Positions 44,165 to 54,524 of a stretch of DNA of 64,000 nt are shown here, in pieces (position 1 is the stretch's first letter; each line of letters opens with the position of its first letter). The stretch is from Haemaphysalis longicornis (Eukaryota; Arthropoda; Arachnida; Ixodida; Ixodidae), in assembly GCA_013339765.2 (NCBI GenBank), contig CM023457.1, positions 29,470,909-29,534,908 of the forward strand, in the 5' to 3' direction. A program made the translations under genes and the position numbers. The notes under the pieces are model-generated. The model worked only from the letters and a program-made list of their open reading frames with translations. It had not been told where the DNA came from and did no database searches.

Positions 44165-46090
44165 ATGCCCGACCAAGACGCGCCACTTCATCGAGTGCGA
44201 GGCCTTGTCGTGGCGCACACTGGCGAGCTACGAAGTTACCACAGCAGTGCAGCGTTAAGTCACTTGCGAAATTTGTGAGATTATCTCACAGAGAGCCTCC
44301 CTACTGCCCTATTTCCCGAAACCATGTGATTCATGCGTGAGCCACAGCGTCAACGATGGGAGTGGTGTGTGTCCATTCGACGGAGACTCGTTCCCTGTAG
44401 GCGACTGCCAAACGTTCGAGCTACCTACCACAGAAAGGTCAAAGGTAAGTTTATTTTACCGTGTAGCTGAAAATCCGAGTTTTTTAAGCGCAGTCTAACG
44501 CGGATCATTCTGCAGACTTCCCTCCCTCCCTCTCTCCTTTCTTCCCTTTGTCTGGAAACGAGTAGTTGAACCCTTGTTTTATGCGTTCACCAGGCAAAAG
44601 AAGGTCACTGGGTATAGACTTGTGACTGCAGGTTGTTGAATACTGAGACTGAAATTATGATTTACCTTTGCCATTAGGACTCTTGGGCTTCAACAAAACG
44701 CGTTGCATAGCTTGTTCTCTCAAATTCTCGAAGCCTCGGGGCAGGCGATGGTGCTACCTGTTCCTGAATGACTCCAAAGGACAGTGGGGTATGTAGAACC
44801 GGATATATACAGTTATACAGCAATTTTCTGACGCTGAACTGAGCCGAATGATTCGCTCCCCAACGAAACATCAGTGTTGGTAGTACGTCAAAGGAGTAAG
44901 AGAAAACAATATGAAAGGAAATCATTTCCAATGCTCCTGTAATGTTATGGAAAGTTGACGAAGCTTGCACTAAGTCGCGCAGGCTTAAACCAGAGCGAAG
45001 GAGGAGGGTTTCTTTCTAGGTTTGCATTGAAGGACACACCACCACGCGTTGCATCAGGTTTGAAATTGTTTAATCGCATGTACCCTCGTCGCTTTTCCCT
45101 GTGGTAGTAGTAGTCATCGTCATATACATCTATGTCGCCGTCTTGCTCATGCTTGATTGGCGGGCCCGGATAGTTTTGTTCCCTTGCTTTCACATGTCTC
45201 CAAAAGTGGAACGCGTAAGCACGCACTAGAACTGGCGGCAAGCGGCTTCGCGAACTAGGCGTCTTTTGCGCGAGCTGTCTTGTGAGCCCCCCTTTAGGTG
45301 CGGGTGCACCTGAACTGTTTTTTGGTATTTTTTGCGAGCACCACGCGCAAGCCTGAACGGCCCCAGGCGCGCTTCATAAAGCGGAGGCTCAGGTGCGCGG
45401 TAAATGGTGGGAGTAACTATAACGGAAAGATTTTTGATGACGCCGCACCCGCACACATTACAGCCAGTAACAACAGCTCCGCTCTTAAAAAATTCATCGC
45501 TTGAATGACTGGCACTCCCCAAAGGTCGCTAACCCCTCCCACGAGTCAATCGTTTCTGCTTATTTCTTATTCCTTTTTTATTTACGGCTTGCTGCTCGAA
45601 CGTATCACAGGGCTACACATTCGTCGTACGCTTAAAGCAATCCTGACACATTATGAGCGGGAGCGAACTTTTCACGTTGTGTCATGTCTACGTTGCAGTG
45701 TCCCTGTGCTACACCCAGACCTTCCAAAAGACACTTCAGAGCTGGATACCAAGACGAGCCCATTGCGCCTGCACCGGGGCATTAAAAGTTGCATCAAAGG
45801 CTTCTCCTTAACGCTGACGACATCGGAACCGGCCTCGACGAGTTGAAGGCGCTCCTCAGAAACCTTCACCAGAACCGGTTGCCGACGCTCCAAAGCAGCA
45901 TAAGCGAAGTTTTGGAAGAAACAAGCAACCTTAGCCCGCGGGTGGATGCAGTAACCAGAGCTTTCAGCGACAGCGAGGACGGGCTCACGTAATGCTTTGG
46001 GAAGCTTTGAAAGACATTTAACCTTAACCTTGAGTTCCGAGAAGCCGCGATGCGCGTTAACCAAACGGATAACGTCTCCTGATCATGAAG
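44165..46090 (+). pseudogene. Second TRAF-like locus, decayed
   Basis: Exon 1 (44,165-44,444) begins MPDQDAPLHRVRGLV like the first locus, then shifts frame. A TAA lies at 44,255 and the RING has lost its C-x-H pair (LLPYFPKPC for LLPCFHTLC), yet the donor GTAAGT survives at 44,445. Exon 2 starts at 45,587, but its acceptor reads CG instead of AG (45,585-45,586). The zinc finger keeps HYERERTFHVVSCLRC with several ligands replaced. One coiled-coil module remains (ADDIGTGLDELKALLRN, LPTLQSSISEVLEETS), ending at a stop at 45,992, with faint homology to about 46,090. There is no MATH domain. Clearly a pseudogene. Confidence 0.85.
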
Positions 46091-48457
46091 TGACAGCGAC
46101 CGTAGGCTTAGCGACCAGTTTACGCATTACAAACGAGGGCACCCGATCAACATTTCAAAAAAACAAGAAGAATTGTTTAAGGGAGTGATGTCGATGTCCT
46201 TTTTAAGTGTCCGTTGAGAAACATTTTAGAAAAACACCGCGCCGTGGCACAACAGAAAACAAGGGTCAATAGTCTCTGGTTGACTGCACAAGCTTCGATT
46301 GTCTGACCAATGGATCTACATCCTTTTTTCGCTTGGCCATGTTTTAACGGGAGGCGTTTGTGAATGAAGCTTAAAAAAACTCTCCGCATTTTGCTGCGAC
46401 CACATACGCTTGACGCGATCTAAAACACTGCTCTTATGGTCCCGCAATTGGTGGTGGTGATACACAGGCACCGAGAATACATTATCAATAAAATTTTTGT
46501 TATAGCCGCTCTTGAAAGTCTAAAGAGATACCCCAAATAAAACCAAAAAGTAAGGAAATCAATGACATCCAGAAGTTTCTTTAGAACAACCATACCATGG
46601 CTTCCTTTTAACCTCACCCGTAGAAAAGAGGAGAAAAGGCTAAACGTAGCCTATGTGCTTTAAGTGAATGCGGATGGACCGCCAACCTGTAGAACAGAAA
46701 TATTCAGGGATGCATGCTGACACTCACGCGCAACACTTGAATGGCGAAGCTGTTGTAGGTGACCATTGACGGACACAAAGTTGAGTTTTAGTACCGTCGT
46801 ATTGTCGGGGTTGACTTTTTGGCCAATATTGGCCAACGTCCATAAGTGGGTATGTTTCGCTTGACGAACTTGCTGTCGAGGCACGCGTGAATTTTCTTGG
46901 TATTTTTACCCGCGGACAACATACACAAACGATGTGCCCAACGGCTTCGCTGTTAAAAACGCGACGCAAGTTGGTGCCCAAACAAGTGCATTATCCCTAA
47001 ACCACTAGACGCAAAAGGAAGAAACAAATTAACTCTACGCATTGGGTCCCATCCCTATCCCCACATGAACGTACTAAATGCTCTGTGTAGAGCCTGGACA
47101 CGCACAGTGCAGTACCTGAAACACAAACAGGCGTTGCTACCAAGAAGACGTTGCATACTTGCGCACGAGAAAACACAGAAAGTTCTCGCCTAATCCATGC
47201 CTGCGAGGCGCGTTTGACTTGAGTGAGTGCAGAAGGCCAGTGTTCAAGAACCCCTTACATTGACTAAGGATTTTTGTGACGAGCCTGGAGCAGCCATGAA
47301 TATGGAGAAAACTAAGCGTTTTATTTTAACCAGTGGGTACCAAATCCTTCAAAATTTTCGGGTATCAGTTGGGACAGGGTGCCGCTGGAATACCCTGGTG
47401 TTCTTTAGACACTAATAAGGAACGAGGGTCTCCACTGGGCTATCTTCTTTTCTTTATTGTTAACTGTGCTTATCGGCCCTATGCAAGCGATAGAGCAAAA
47501 GTTCTTGTCTATTATTCCTTTCTTCATGGCACCACACACTAGGGGGACTGGGCAGGAATCGGGAGCTTTGAGGGGCAAGATGCCCGCATCAAAACATTCA
47601 CGGCACTATAAAGTCGAAACGTAAAAGTTGTTGGATGGTGCATGCCGTGTGACACATGAACATTATGGTACGGAAGTAGAAGAGTTGCATACCAGCCGCG
47701 CAGAACCCAGGCTTATGGAGAAGTTGTGTCGCGTGCCAGTCAGCTTGTCTGGCGTAATTCGCACCGTAAGAATGAAGAAACGAAATCAAATAAGAGACGC
47801 CAACTACGGTATAGCCGAAAGACGGTGGTTGAAGTAATGCCCTCTGAAAGACGAAGGAACAAAAGCAAAGAAAGGGGTGCAGATAATATGTAGGAGAAAA
47901 CAAATTGTAAAACGTATTGCCAAGGTTTCGGCTTCTAAGCGCGTAAGCGCACTCAAGTGCCCCGAGGGACTTGTTCGGCAATCACTATTTTGCGTTACGT
48001 TAGCCTTCTTTTTTTCTGAACGTGATACGAAGTCGTATTCGTGATTTCTCGCACCTGATCTGCTCATAAATGTCTTCATTGATGACAAGAAAGCATGCTA
48101 TGAAAAAGAAGATATTAATATTTGGGCTTTTTAAAATAGGCGCAACCTAGAATCAAAGCGCGCTCACGTTTTGATTTCCCGGTCCGTCGCTTCGGCGGAG
48201 TGATACATTACATGAGCTATTGCCGTCCTTATCTTGTACCAGGGTATAATTTTTCGGCGGTTCACATTATCGGTGATGTAGGGTAGATAAACTATTACAT
48301 TAGGTTAGCATACGTCAGATTAGGCAAGGTCAGCTTTCCTTAGGTTAGGTTAGCTTATCTTGGTGCAGTCAGGTTACGTTAAGTCGGGCTTACCGTAACC
48401 TCTACCGTAACCTGATTTCACGAAGTAGCATTTTCAGGTTAGCCAATCTGGAAACAT
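46091..48457. other. No gene recognised
   Basis: Short unassigned frames only. At about 48,300-48,380 several ggttag words occur irregularly. Confidence 0.4.
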
Positions 48458-48809
48458 TTATGGCGAATTCCATTGGGCGAACAGGAACAAGTGGAGCGAG
48501 CAGCCAGAGCAGCACACGGGAGTAATGGGGACGTGTGCTTTCGTTCCGCGAATGAAACATTCGTGCTGCTCCGGGAGCAGTGAAAAGAGGGGGAGGGCGA
48601 GATGTCAAAAGTCATGTGACCAAACGTTTCCCGCGCTCGCTTCCCGGAGCATTTCGCGCGCTCGTAATGTCCGCATGCAGTTATTCCTCGCCAGTTTTGC
48701 CAGATATGTGCCGGTGGTTTTGTGTCTGCCTTCCGCATGGCGACGAATGAAGAAGCCGAGCGGATGTTCATGTTCATGATAAAGGGGTCACCATCGTGTC
48801 TCCCAAAAA

Positions 48810-48955
48810 TTAGCTGCGAACGATAACAGCGTCCACCGTCTTTTCCAGATACGACTCTACCTTCAGTCGCTGCTCCGGCGGGGTGAACAGGTGCTCGAAC
48901 ATAAACTCATGCAATGTCAAATCGTCGTCGTCGTCGCTGCTGCTGCGGTCCGATG
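48810..48955 (-). CDS. Short acidic coding-like frame of the Harbinger-like element
   Basis: On the minus strand the frame reads SSSDDDDDLTLHEFMFEHL, FTPPEQRLKVESYLEKTVD and AVIVRS, then TAA at 48,810-48,812. No start is visible because the LINE is inserted directly upstream. Acidic serine-rich N-termini occur in Harbinger proteins, but 48 codons are too few to identify. It could be a remnant exon. Confidence 0.35.
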
Positions 48956-51138
48956 ATGAAGGAAGGAAGTAAACTTTATTTTCCTGAGCACCCTTAGTCC
49001 AGGGCGCCGTCTTGGGAAGCCGTGGCCATGGCTTCCTCCGCTCTGTACGTCAGCAGGAGCTGTGTCGCAGCGCTGGGGTCAGCCAGACTTGCCTCCCAGG
49101 ATGCTAGAGTTGGATTCGGGATGGGGGTCAACTTTGGATGTCGATCACAGGCCCATATTGTGTGGAATATGTTTGGGTAACCTCCGCAGAACGAGCAAGT
49201 AGGGGTGCCGGGTAAATTTCGAAAGCGATGTGTGAGATGTTCAGTGGGTAATGTGTTTGTCTGAATCTGTCGGAGGAGGACGGACTGCCGCCTTGTGAGT
49301 GTACGATGGGGGGAGGGATGTACCTTGCGCTGCGCTCGAAAAGACTCGAGGTATTCGCGCGGGTTAAAAGACGGCTGTGCATCACTTAAGGACGGCTGTG
49401 TGCCGCTTGAGGTTGATGAAAGCCGGTCAGGTGCCCGGAAAATAGTTGCTCGGGCGAGCGTATGTGCCCGCTCATTTCCTGCCAAACCCTCGTGCCCAGG
49501 AGTCCAAATAATGTGGAACTTGTACGGTTTGTAGTCGAGCGCGTCTTTGATGAGGCGGGCTGTGCGGTGGTGCAGATCATTTCTGATCAATTGTCTGCAG
49601 GCGGCTTGCGAATCGGTGACGATGATGATGGGCGTTTCCGGACGAACTATATGGGTGGTAGCGGCGTATATGGCTCGTGCAATAGATCGAGTTTCTAGGT
49701 CGTCTATATCATGTACATCTGGTTCAAGCGTGACTAGTTCGTAGTTGAGGGGTCCGACGACAGCCGTGATGCCTCCCTCATCTTCCCCAGGATGTGCGTC
49801 AACGTAGTAAACGTGCTTGACGGGGCCGAGGCGCTGCAGCGTTTTCGAGAGGACGTTGGTCCTGATGTGGCGCCGTTCAGCATGCCGGTCGGGGTCCATG
49901 TTCTTTGGCAGGGGAGCGATGGTGATGCTTGCTCGGTGTTCAAGGGAGAGGCATCTTTTTTCCTGCGATGCGGATGATGGTGGGTCCGCAGAGTAGCCAA
50001 GATCCTGCAGGATGGCCCTGCCTTGGTCGGTGCTATGGAGTCGGTGGAACTGTCCTAGGCGCTGCGCACTTAGGAGCTCCTCCAGTGTGTTGGTGACTCC
50101 GGTGGCCTGGAGCGCTTGCGTCGATGTATATTGTGGCACTCCTAGTGCTTGTTTTAAGGCCTTCCTTCGAACTACATTTATGCGTTCGAGCTCTGTCTTC
50201 GTGGGATTTTGATATGGGAGGTGATACAATATACGGGAGTCAATGAGCGCTGCGCTGAGTCGCACAAGGTCGGCCTCTCGCATTCCCCTGTGCCGACCGG
50301 CTATGCGGCGTAGCATATGTATCACCTGTGTCCCTTTATCTAGCAGCTTCCGTATGGTCATAGTTGCTTTGGCATTACTCTGGATTGTGAGACCCAGAAC
50401 CCTGATGTGAGAGCGTTGGGGAATTGGTCTGCCTTCTATGGTGATGTGCAGTTCTTCTTGTTTCTGATGCGCCGTGTGCTTCGTGACCACCAAGAATTCG
50501 GATTTCTCGGGTGAGCAAGAGAGGCCGCCCCGGGTCGCGTATCTTGCGGTTGCATCAGCAGCTTCTTGTAGCGCCTGCTCTATTTCAGCCGGGGATCCTT
50601 CCTTGGTCCATATTGTGATGTCGTCCGCATAAATGGCATGTTTAACGCCAGGTATGCGGGCGAGCATTTTGGGCAGATCTTTCATTGCAAGATTGAAAAG
50701 CGTTGGAGACAGGATGGAGCCCTGCGGTGTGCCTCTGTTTGGGGGTTGTTGGATGCTCAATTCATAAGGTCCGAGGGTGAGCGTTATGCTGCGGTCTCGA
50801 AGAAAATCTCTAATGTAATTGTACATTTTCTGGCCACAATTCGTGCTTTCTAGATTCTGAAGGATGAGGTCATGTGTGACATTATCAAAAGCTTTACTTA
50901 GGTCTAATGCCAGTATTGTCCGCATCTGCGCTGAGCTAGGGTCATCCAGGATGTCCTCTTTGAGCTGCAGGAGACAGTCTTGTGTAGATATAGATTTTCG
51001 ATAACCAATTAATGTGTGAGGGAAGGCTTTCGTGCATTCTAGATGTCTGTGGAGCCGGTCGAGTACTATCTTCTCCATCAGTTTGCCGAGGCAAGACGTG
51101 AGGGATATTGGTCGCTTGCGCTTGAATCTGTGGTGCTT
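48955..51138 (-). mobile_element. 5'-truncated RNase H-encoding LINE
   Basis: Starts within the first reverse-transcriptase motif (upstream endonuclease and ORF1 missing). It ends with AATAAAG at about 48,974-48,980 (minus strand) and a TTCC/TCATC-type tail, as in the LINE relic at 6945-7503. Inserted in the Harbinger-like element. No clear target duplication could be seen. Confidence 0.8.
48994..51138 (-). CDS. Non-LTR retrotransposon reverse transcriptase-RNase H (partial)
   Basis: An uninterrupted frame from 51,138 (just after a TGA) to the stop at 48,994. The first Met is at 51,078, giving 694 residues, but RPISLTSCLGKLMEKIV upstream of and across it belongs to RT, so the Met is internal. 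RT motifs: ALDLSKAFD (57-65), RGTPQGS (115-121), IYADDITIW with Y150-A-D-D153. RNase H: D427, E462, D489 (TDSQAA), then GNERAH with His539 where most RNases H have Asp. The C-terminus has a CCHC knuckle (C628, C631, H639, C644). It copies element RNA at a nicked target (family knowledge). The frame is intact, but the 5' truncation removes the endonuclease. Confidence 0.9.
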   Translation of the reverse strand, partial: KHHRFKRKRPISLTSCLGKLMEKIVLDRLHRHLECTKAFPHTLIGYRKSISTQDCLLQLKEDILDDPSSAQMRTILALDLSKAFDNVTHDLILQNLESTNCGQKMYNYIRDFLRDRSITLTLGPYELSIQQPPNRGTPQGSILSPTLFNLAMKDLPKMLARIPGVKHAIYADDITIWTKEGSPAEIEQALQEAADATARYATRGGLSCSPEKSEFLVVTKHTAHQKQEELHITIEGRPIPQRSHIRVLGLTIQSNAKATMTIRKLLDKGTQVIHMLRRIAGRHRGMREADLVRLSAALIDSRILYHLPYQNPTKTELERINVVRRKALKQALGVPQYTSTQALQATGVTNTLEELLSAQRLGQFHRLHSTDQGRAILQDLGYSADPPSSASQEKRCLSLEHRASITIAPLPKNMDPDRHAERRHIRTNVLSKTLQRLGPVKHVYYVDAHPGEDEGGITAVVGPLNYELVTLEPDVHDIDDLETRSIARAIYAATTHIVRPETPIIIVTDSQAACRQLIRNDLHHRTARLIKDALDYKPYKFHIIWTPGHEGLAGNERAHTLARATIFRAPDRLSSTSSGTQPSLSDAQPSFNPREYLESFRAQRKVHPSPHRTLTRRQSVLLRQIQTNTLPTEHLTHRFRNLPGTPTCSFCGGYPNIFHTIWACDRHPKLTPIPNPTLASWEASLADPSAATQLLLTYRAEEAMATASQDGALD

Positions 51139-51569
51139 TCATCATCTAAAAGTAGCAGTAATTACTTGTCCAGACGGCCGCACTTAGCTGCGGCCGTACG
51201 CACTGAGCAACTACCGCGACTGCTGGATTCCGCCATTTTTCCTCCGCCACCCAGGGATAAAACCAGAAGTGACGCAAAAGAGGTCATGTGACTTCCTCGG
51301 CGTTCCCTGTTACTCCGCCGCTGGCGACGGAGCACCGAGAACTGCTCTCGGCTGCTCTCGGCGCCAAGAAAGTGCTCCTCATCGACCAATGAGACACAAC
51401 GCCCCTGCTCCTGCCCGACCACTGGAAGACGCCAGAACTCGCGAGAGCACTTTGGGTACAGTTAGAAGTGCTCCTGTTCGCCCAATGGAAAGCGCCATTA
51501 GATGCGTTAAGTAGGGCCGCACGCTGCATTGCTCGAAAATATCGTTGATCCTTCTTTCATTGGAAGCGG

Positions 51570-52394
51570 TAAAACACGAAAGTGGAATGTGCCTTCACAG
51601 GAGTATTTGAACGGTTATTGTGCATCGATATGAACTTTCACATCGCTATTTACATTTCGTCGGTATGGCACCGTTAGAGGCATTAACATTAGACACTGAA
51701 TTAAATGAGCCGGAGCGTTTCGCAAACCCGATTAAAACCCACACGCTCGCAAACCGTGCGAACGAAACCGAACGGGTTGTCAGCGAATCCTTTGGTGAAG
51801 TCATAGTATGCTACAGAGAAAGGAGCATGATTTGCAGGTCGGCAGCAGTTTTGTGAGTGTGCTTCGCGAGCGACATCCTGCTGGCGGATTTTTGCTGGCG
51901 GACATCCTGCTGGTCGCACCTTTGCTTAGGCAAAGGTGTGACCACGTTGGTTTTGCTCTGTGGCGTGTACGCCGGACGCTTGCGTTGCGACGAGCTCAGC
52001 TCGCGGCGGTGGCGTTCCACATGCTGAGCGGCGTGCCACGTAGGCAGCGGACGGGTAAACGCAGCAGCTTCCGGTGCTACACGCTGCCCTATCGAGGCGC
52101 CAACTATCGGCGCTCATTATCGTCATGATGCACTCCTTCGATTTACCTCTCCCAGACGGCAGCACCATCTGAATAAGTTAGAGGAAGAACATCAGGCGCA
52201 TTCGTACATGACTCGGGCATGACTTCATGGCTCTGTTGGTAGAGCGTTTCACACCTCCCGTTGAGGCCGGAGTGATCCTGGGCTCGAAACATGCGCAGCC
52301 GCGCCAATGAAGCTTTTTCTGTTGATGTCATTTCCGCGACGGATATGACGTTGGTTAGGCTTATGTACGCCGGCATAAAACACTTTCGTGTTAA
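51570..52394. mobile_element. DNA element with AACACGAAAGTG ends, copy 1
   Basis: Ends TAAAACACGAAAGTG (51,570) and the reverse of TTAACACGAAAGTG (52,394). Shorter derivatives of the same family are at 61,727-61,924 and 61,532-61,620. These share the ttccgcgacggatatgacg block (about 52,330) and the gcatgatttgcaggt ... cgacatcctgctggcgg block (about 51,825-51,900). Inside, 52,229-52,302 is tRNA-like (atggctctgttggtagagcg ... gggctcgaaa). A 63-codon + frame from the ATG at about 51,665 (MAPLEALTLDTELNEPERF) has no recognised domain. Confidence 0.65.
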
Positions 52395-54524
52395 AAAAAG
52401 CGCGATCTGACATCACTTTAGTAGGGTGCTTGTGATGATGGAGAGTGCTGGCGACACTAACGAAATTTCAGGTCACCACCAACGTATTTATCTTATGAGC
52501 GTCAGCATCTGAAGGACAGCCGGATAGCCAGATAGAGAGAGAGTGAGGGGAGTGAGGGAAAGATGGAGAGAATGTATTTTAAAGCGCAGCTCTTGAGCGC
52601 CCGCTCCTGTGGTTTCGCGTCACCGTTGTCCTTGTTGTAACCGGGCGAACGAAGAGGACAGGAACATAGACGAGACAGGCGGAGGCGAAGGTATGATGAA
52701 AATGTGAGGGGAGGGCGGCATGGTGAGGCCGCGCAAAACATGTGCCCCTCAGTGTCTCGTGGCGCTTGAGAAAGGAGACGCAAAACGAGGCATCCATGAA
52801 AGGGAGATTTTTCTTTGAAGTTCACAAAAGGCCGAAAAGCTCAGTATACGCTCTGCTTGCTGCACGAACTTCGGTCCTTCAATGGGATCTTTGTCGCGTG
52901 GCTCATCTTAACCACGTGATAGTTCCGCGGCAGGTTCAAACCCAATTTACAACATGCTCGTCGGCGGCGATGCACTGCAAGGTAACGCCAGAGTAGCGTA
53001 TGCCGTACCACGTTCGGTGATGACGCGAGAACTTCTAGAGACAAAGGAGCAAGGCGCCATCACTGACAAGTCTGCAGTTCGCGCTTGGCATAAATTTCGC
53101 ATTAAGGAGTATCGCAACCGTCAGTCAGGTTTTTGGACCGAAATTGGTTTATAAAGGAAAAAAACGTTTGGATTCATCCCTTCAATTAGCCGTCACCTAG
53201 GATTTCTTGTATCCTTGGGGCGACTTCGGCCATTCGTCGGAGTACTGCCAGCTGTGGCCCAATGGGGAGATTACAAGAACAGCCTTACATTGTTCTGCAG
53301 TTTCGATAGTGTAGTCTTTAGGTGTGCTGATATCTGCCAAGCTATCGTTGTCAGTTGCGTCAGTTTCCAGCTACTCGCAAGGCAATATTATGTAATGTAG
53401 GTGCGCTTTGCTTTAACGAAAGTGGGCAGATATTTTCAGTCAAATAGCGATAGTAATTGTTGATTGAAACGGAGCTTGGAAAAAGGGCCTGTCTGCCTCA
53501 TTTTTTGTAAGTGTGTGGTGGGCCGGTGGCTGCTTACATCTGACTCACTTGTAGCCATCTATTGCGCGTTCGTACATTACTTGCCGGTGGTTGTGTGATC
53601 TGCGCTTGTTCTAGATGTTCCTGAACAATCGGGTATGGGGATGTCAGTAGTGATGGCGTCTTCAGCAGCACAGGAGGGTTAGCGGGAGCTCGAGTGGTTG
53701 CGCCAGACATGCTATTCCCCGCTGCCTTGGAGTTGGCCAGAGTTCATATGATAACTTTTCTATGGGTGCAGATAATGTCCGGCAACGAGATAGCTGCAGT
53801 GCAAATTTTAAATGCAGGTTGCGTTCTGATACAAAGGTAGAGCTCAATTCCCCCACCGGCCAGGGCCATGATGACAATAATGAAGGATAATTCGGCGTCT
53901 TACCCTAATCTGCTGCGACAAGATTCATGACGGAAATGATACTTTCAGTTCCTTCAAATTTTTTGCAGCGACAAAGGCGAGAGAAGCACCAGTGAAATAC
54001 TTCATAACCACTCGAGATGCTGCTTTTACCTTCATCATCATACTCATCATTATCGTCATAGCAATCTTCATCTTCACCATCACCTACAGAGCCCGGGAGT
54101 TGCAGCACGGATGAAAGACGTCGTCTTGCCCTTCGACGTGCACTCCCGGGCGGGGGGAGCCGACAGCATGGCATTCCTGTGCTTCAATCGGTGTTAGATA
54201 TTCTCGTGATCTGATTGGCGTCTGGATGTTTCGTCGCCCGGGCTTCAGTCTTCAGCGCTGATTCACCACCTAGCTTCACAGAACGGGTTTAGTACTATTC
54301 GTGTTTCGACCACCTGGTTCTAGCATCGCCTCCTAACCTGCCTATTCGGTGAGTCCTCTGCGAGCGCTACCAACAGCTCCCGGGAGAATTTGTGGACATC
54401 TTCAAATTTCACCCATCGTCTCACGTTATATCATAGCGCAGAGCTCTGTTCCGAAAATTCTGTAGCGTGGGTGGACGAAGTGCTCCGAGAACGGAACTTA
54501 GCGGTTACTGCCTCATTCGTTAGA
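52395..54524. other. No gene recognised upstream of the MATH-BTB gene
   Basis: Short frames only. The minus frame at 53,905-54,174 is acidic and low-complexity. The last ~300 bp before 54,525 contain no repeat seen elsewhere in the window and may be the leader or promoter of the next gene, though no TATA element is evident. Confidence 0.4.

Larger units (their letters stand above)
48461..51497 (-). mobile_element. Harbinger-like DNA transposon hosting a nested LINE
   Basis: The left end TGGCGAATTCCATTGGGCGA and right end (reverse) TGGCGCTTTCCATTGGGCGA match over about 30 bp. The three-base target TTA is duplicated exactly outside them (48,458-48,460 and 51,498-51,500), as expected for PIF/Harbinger elements (family knowledge). 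Without the nested LINE (about 48,955-51,138) the element is about 850 bp. It carries on the minus strand a short ATG frame (MAESSSRGSCSVRTAAAKC, about 51,230) and an acidic frame (48,810-48,955). No transposase catalytic core is visible. Confidence 0.8.

Noticed and set aside
48300..48380. ggttag words suggesting an interstitial arthropod telomere (TTAGG) array
   Set aside because: Only a few irregular words with different spacing; no run of TTAGG units.
54390..54524. Upstream TTG start for MATH-BTB protein 1 (adds 45 residues)
   Set aside because: TTG is not a normal start in an animal nuclear gene; the ATG at 54,525 gives a length matching SPOP and the neighbouring paralog.
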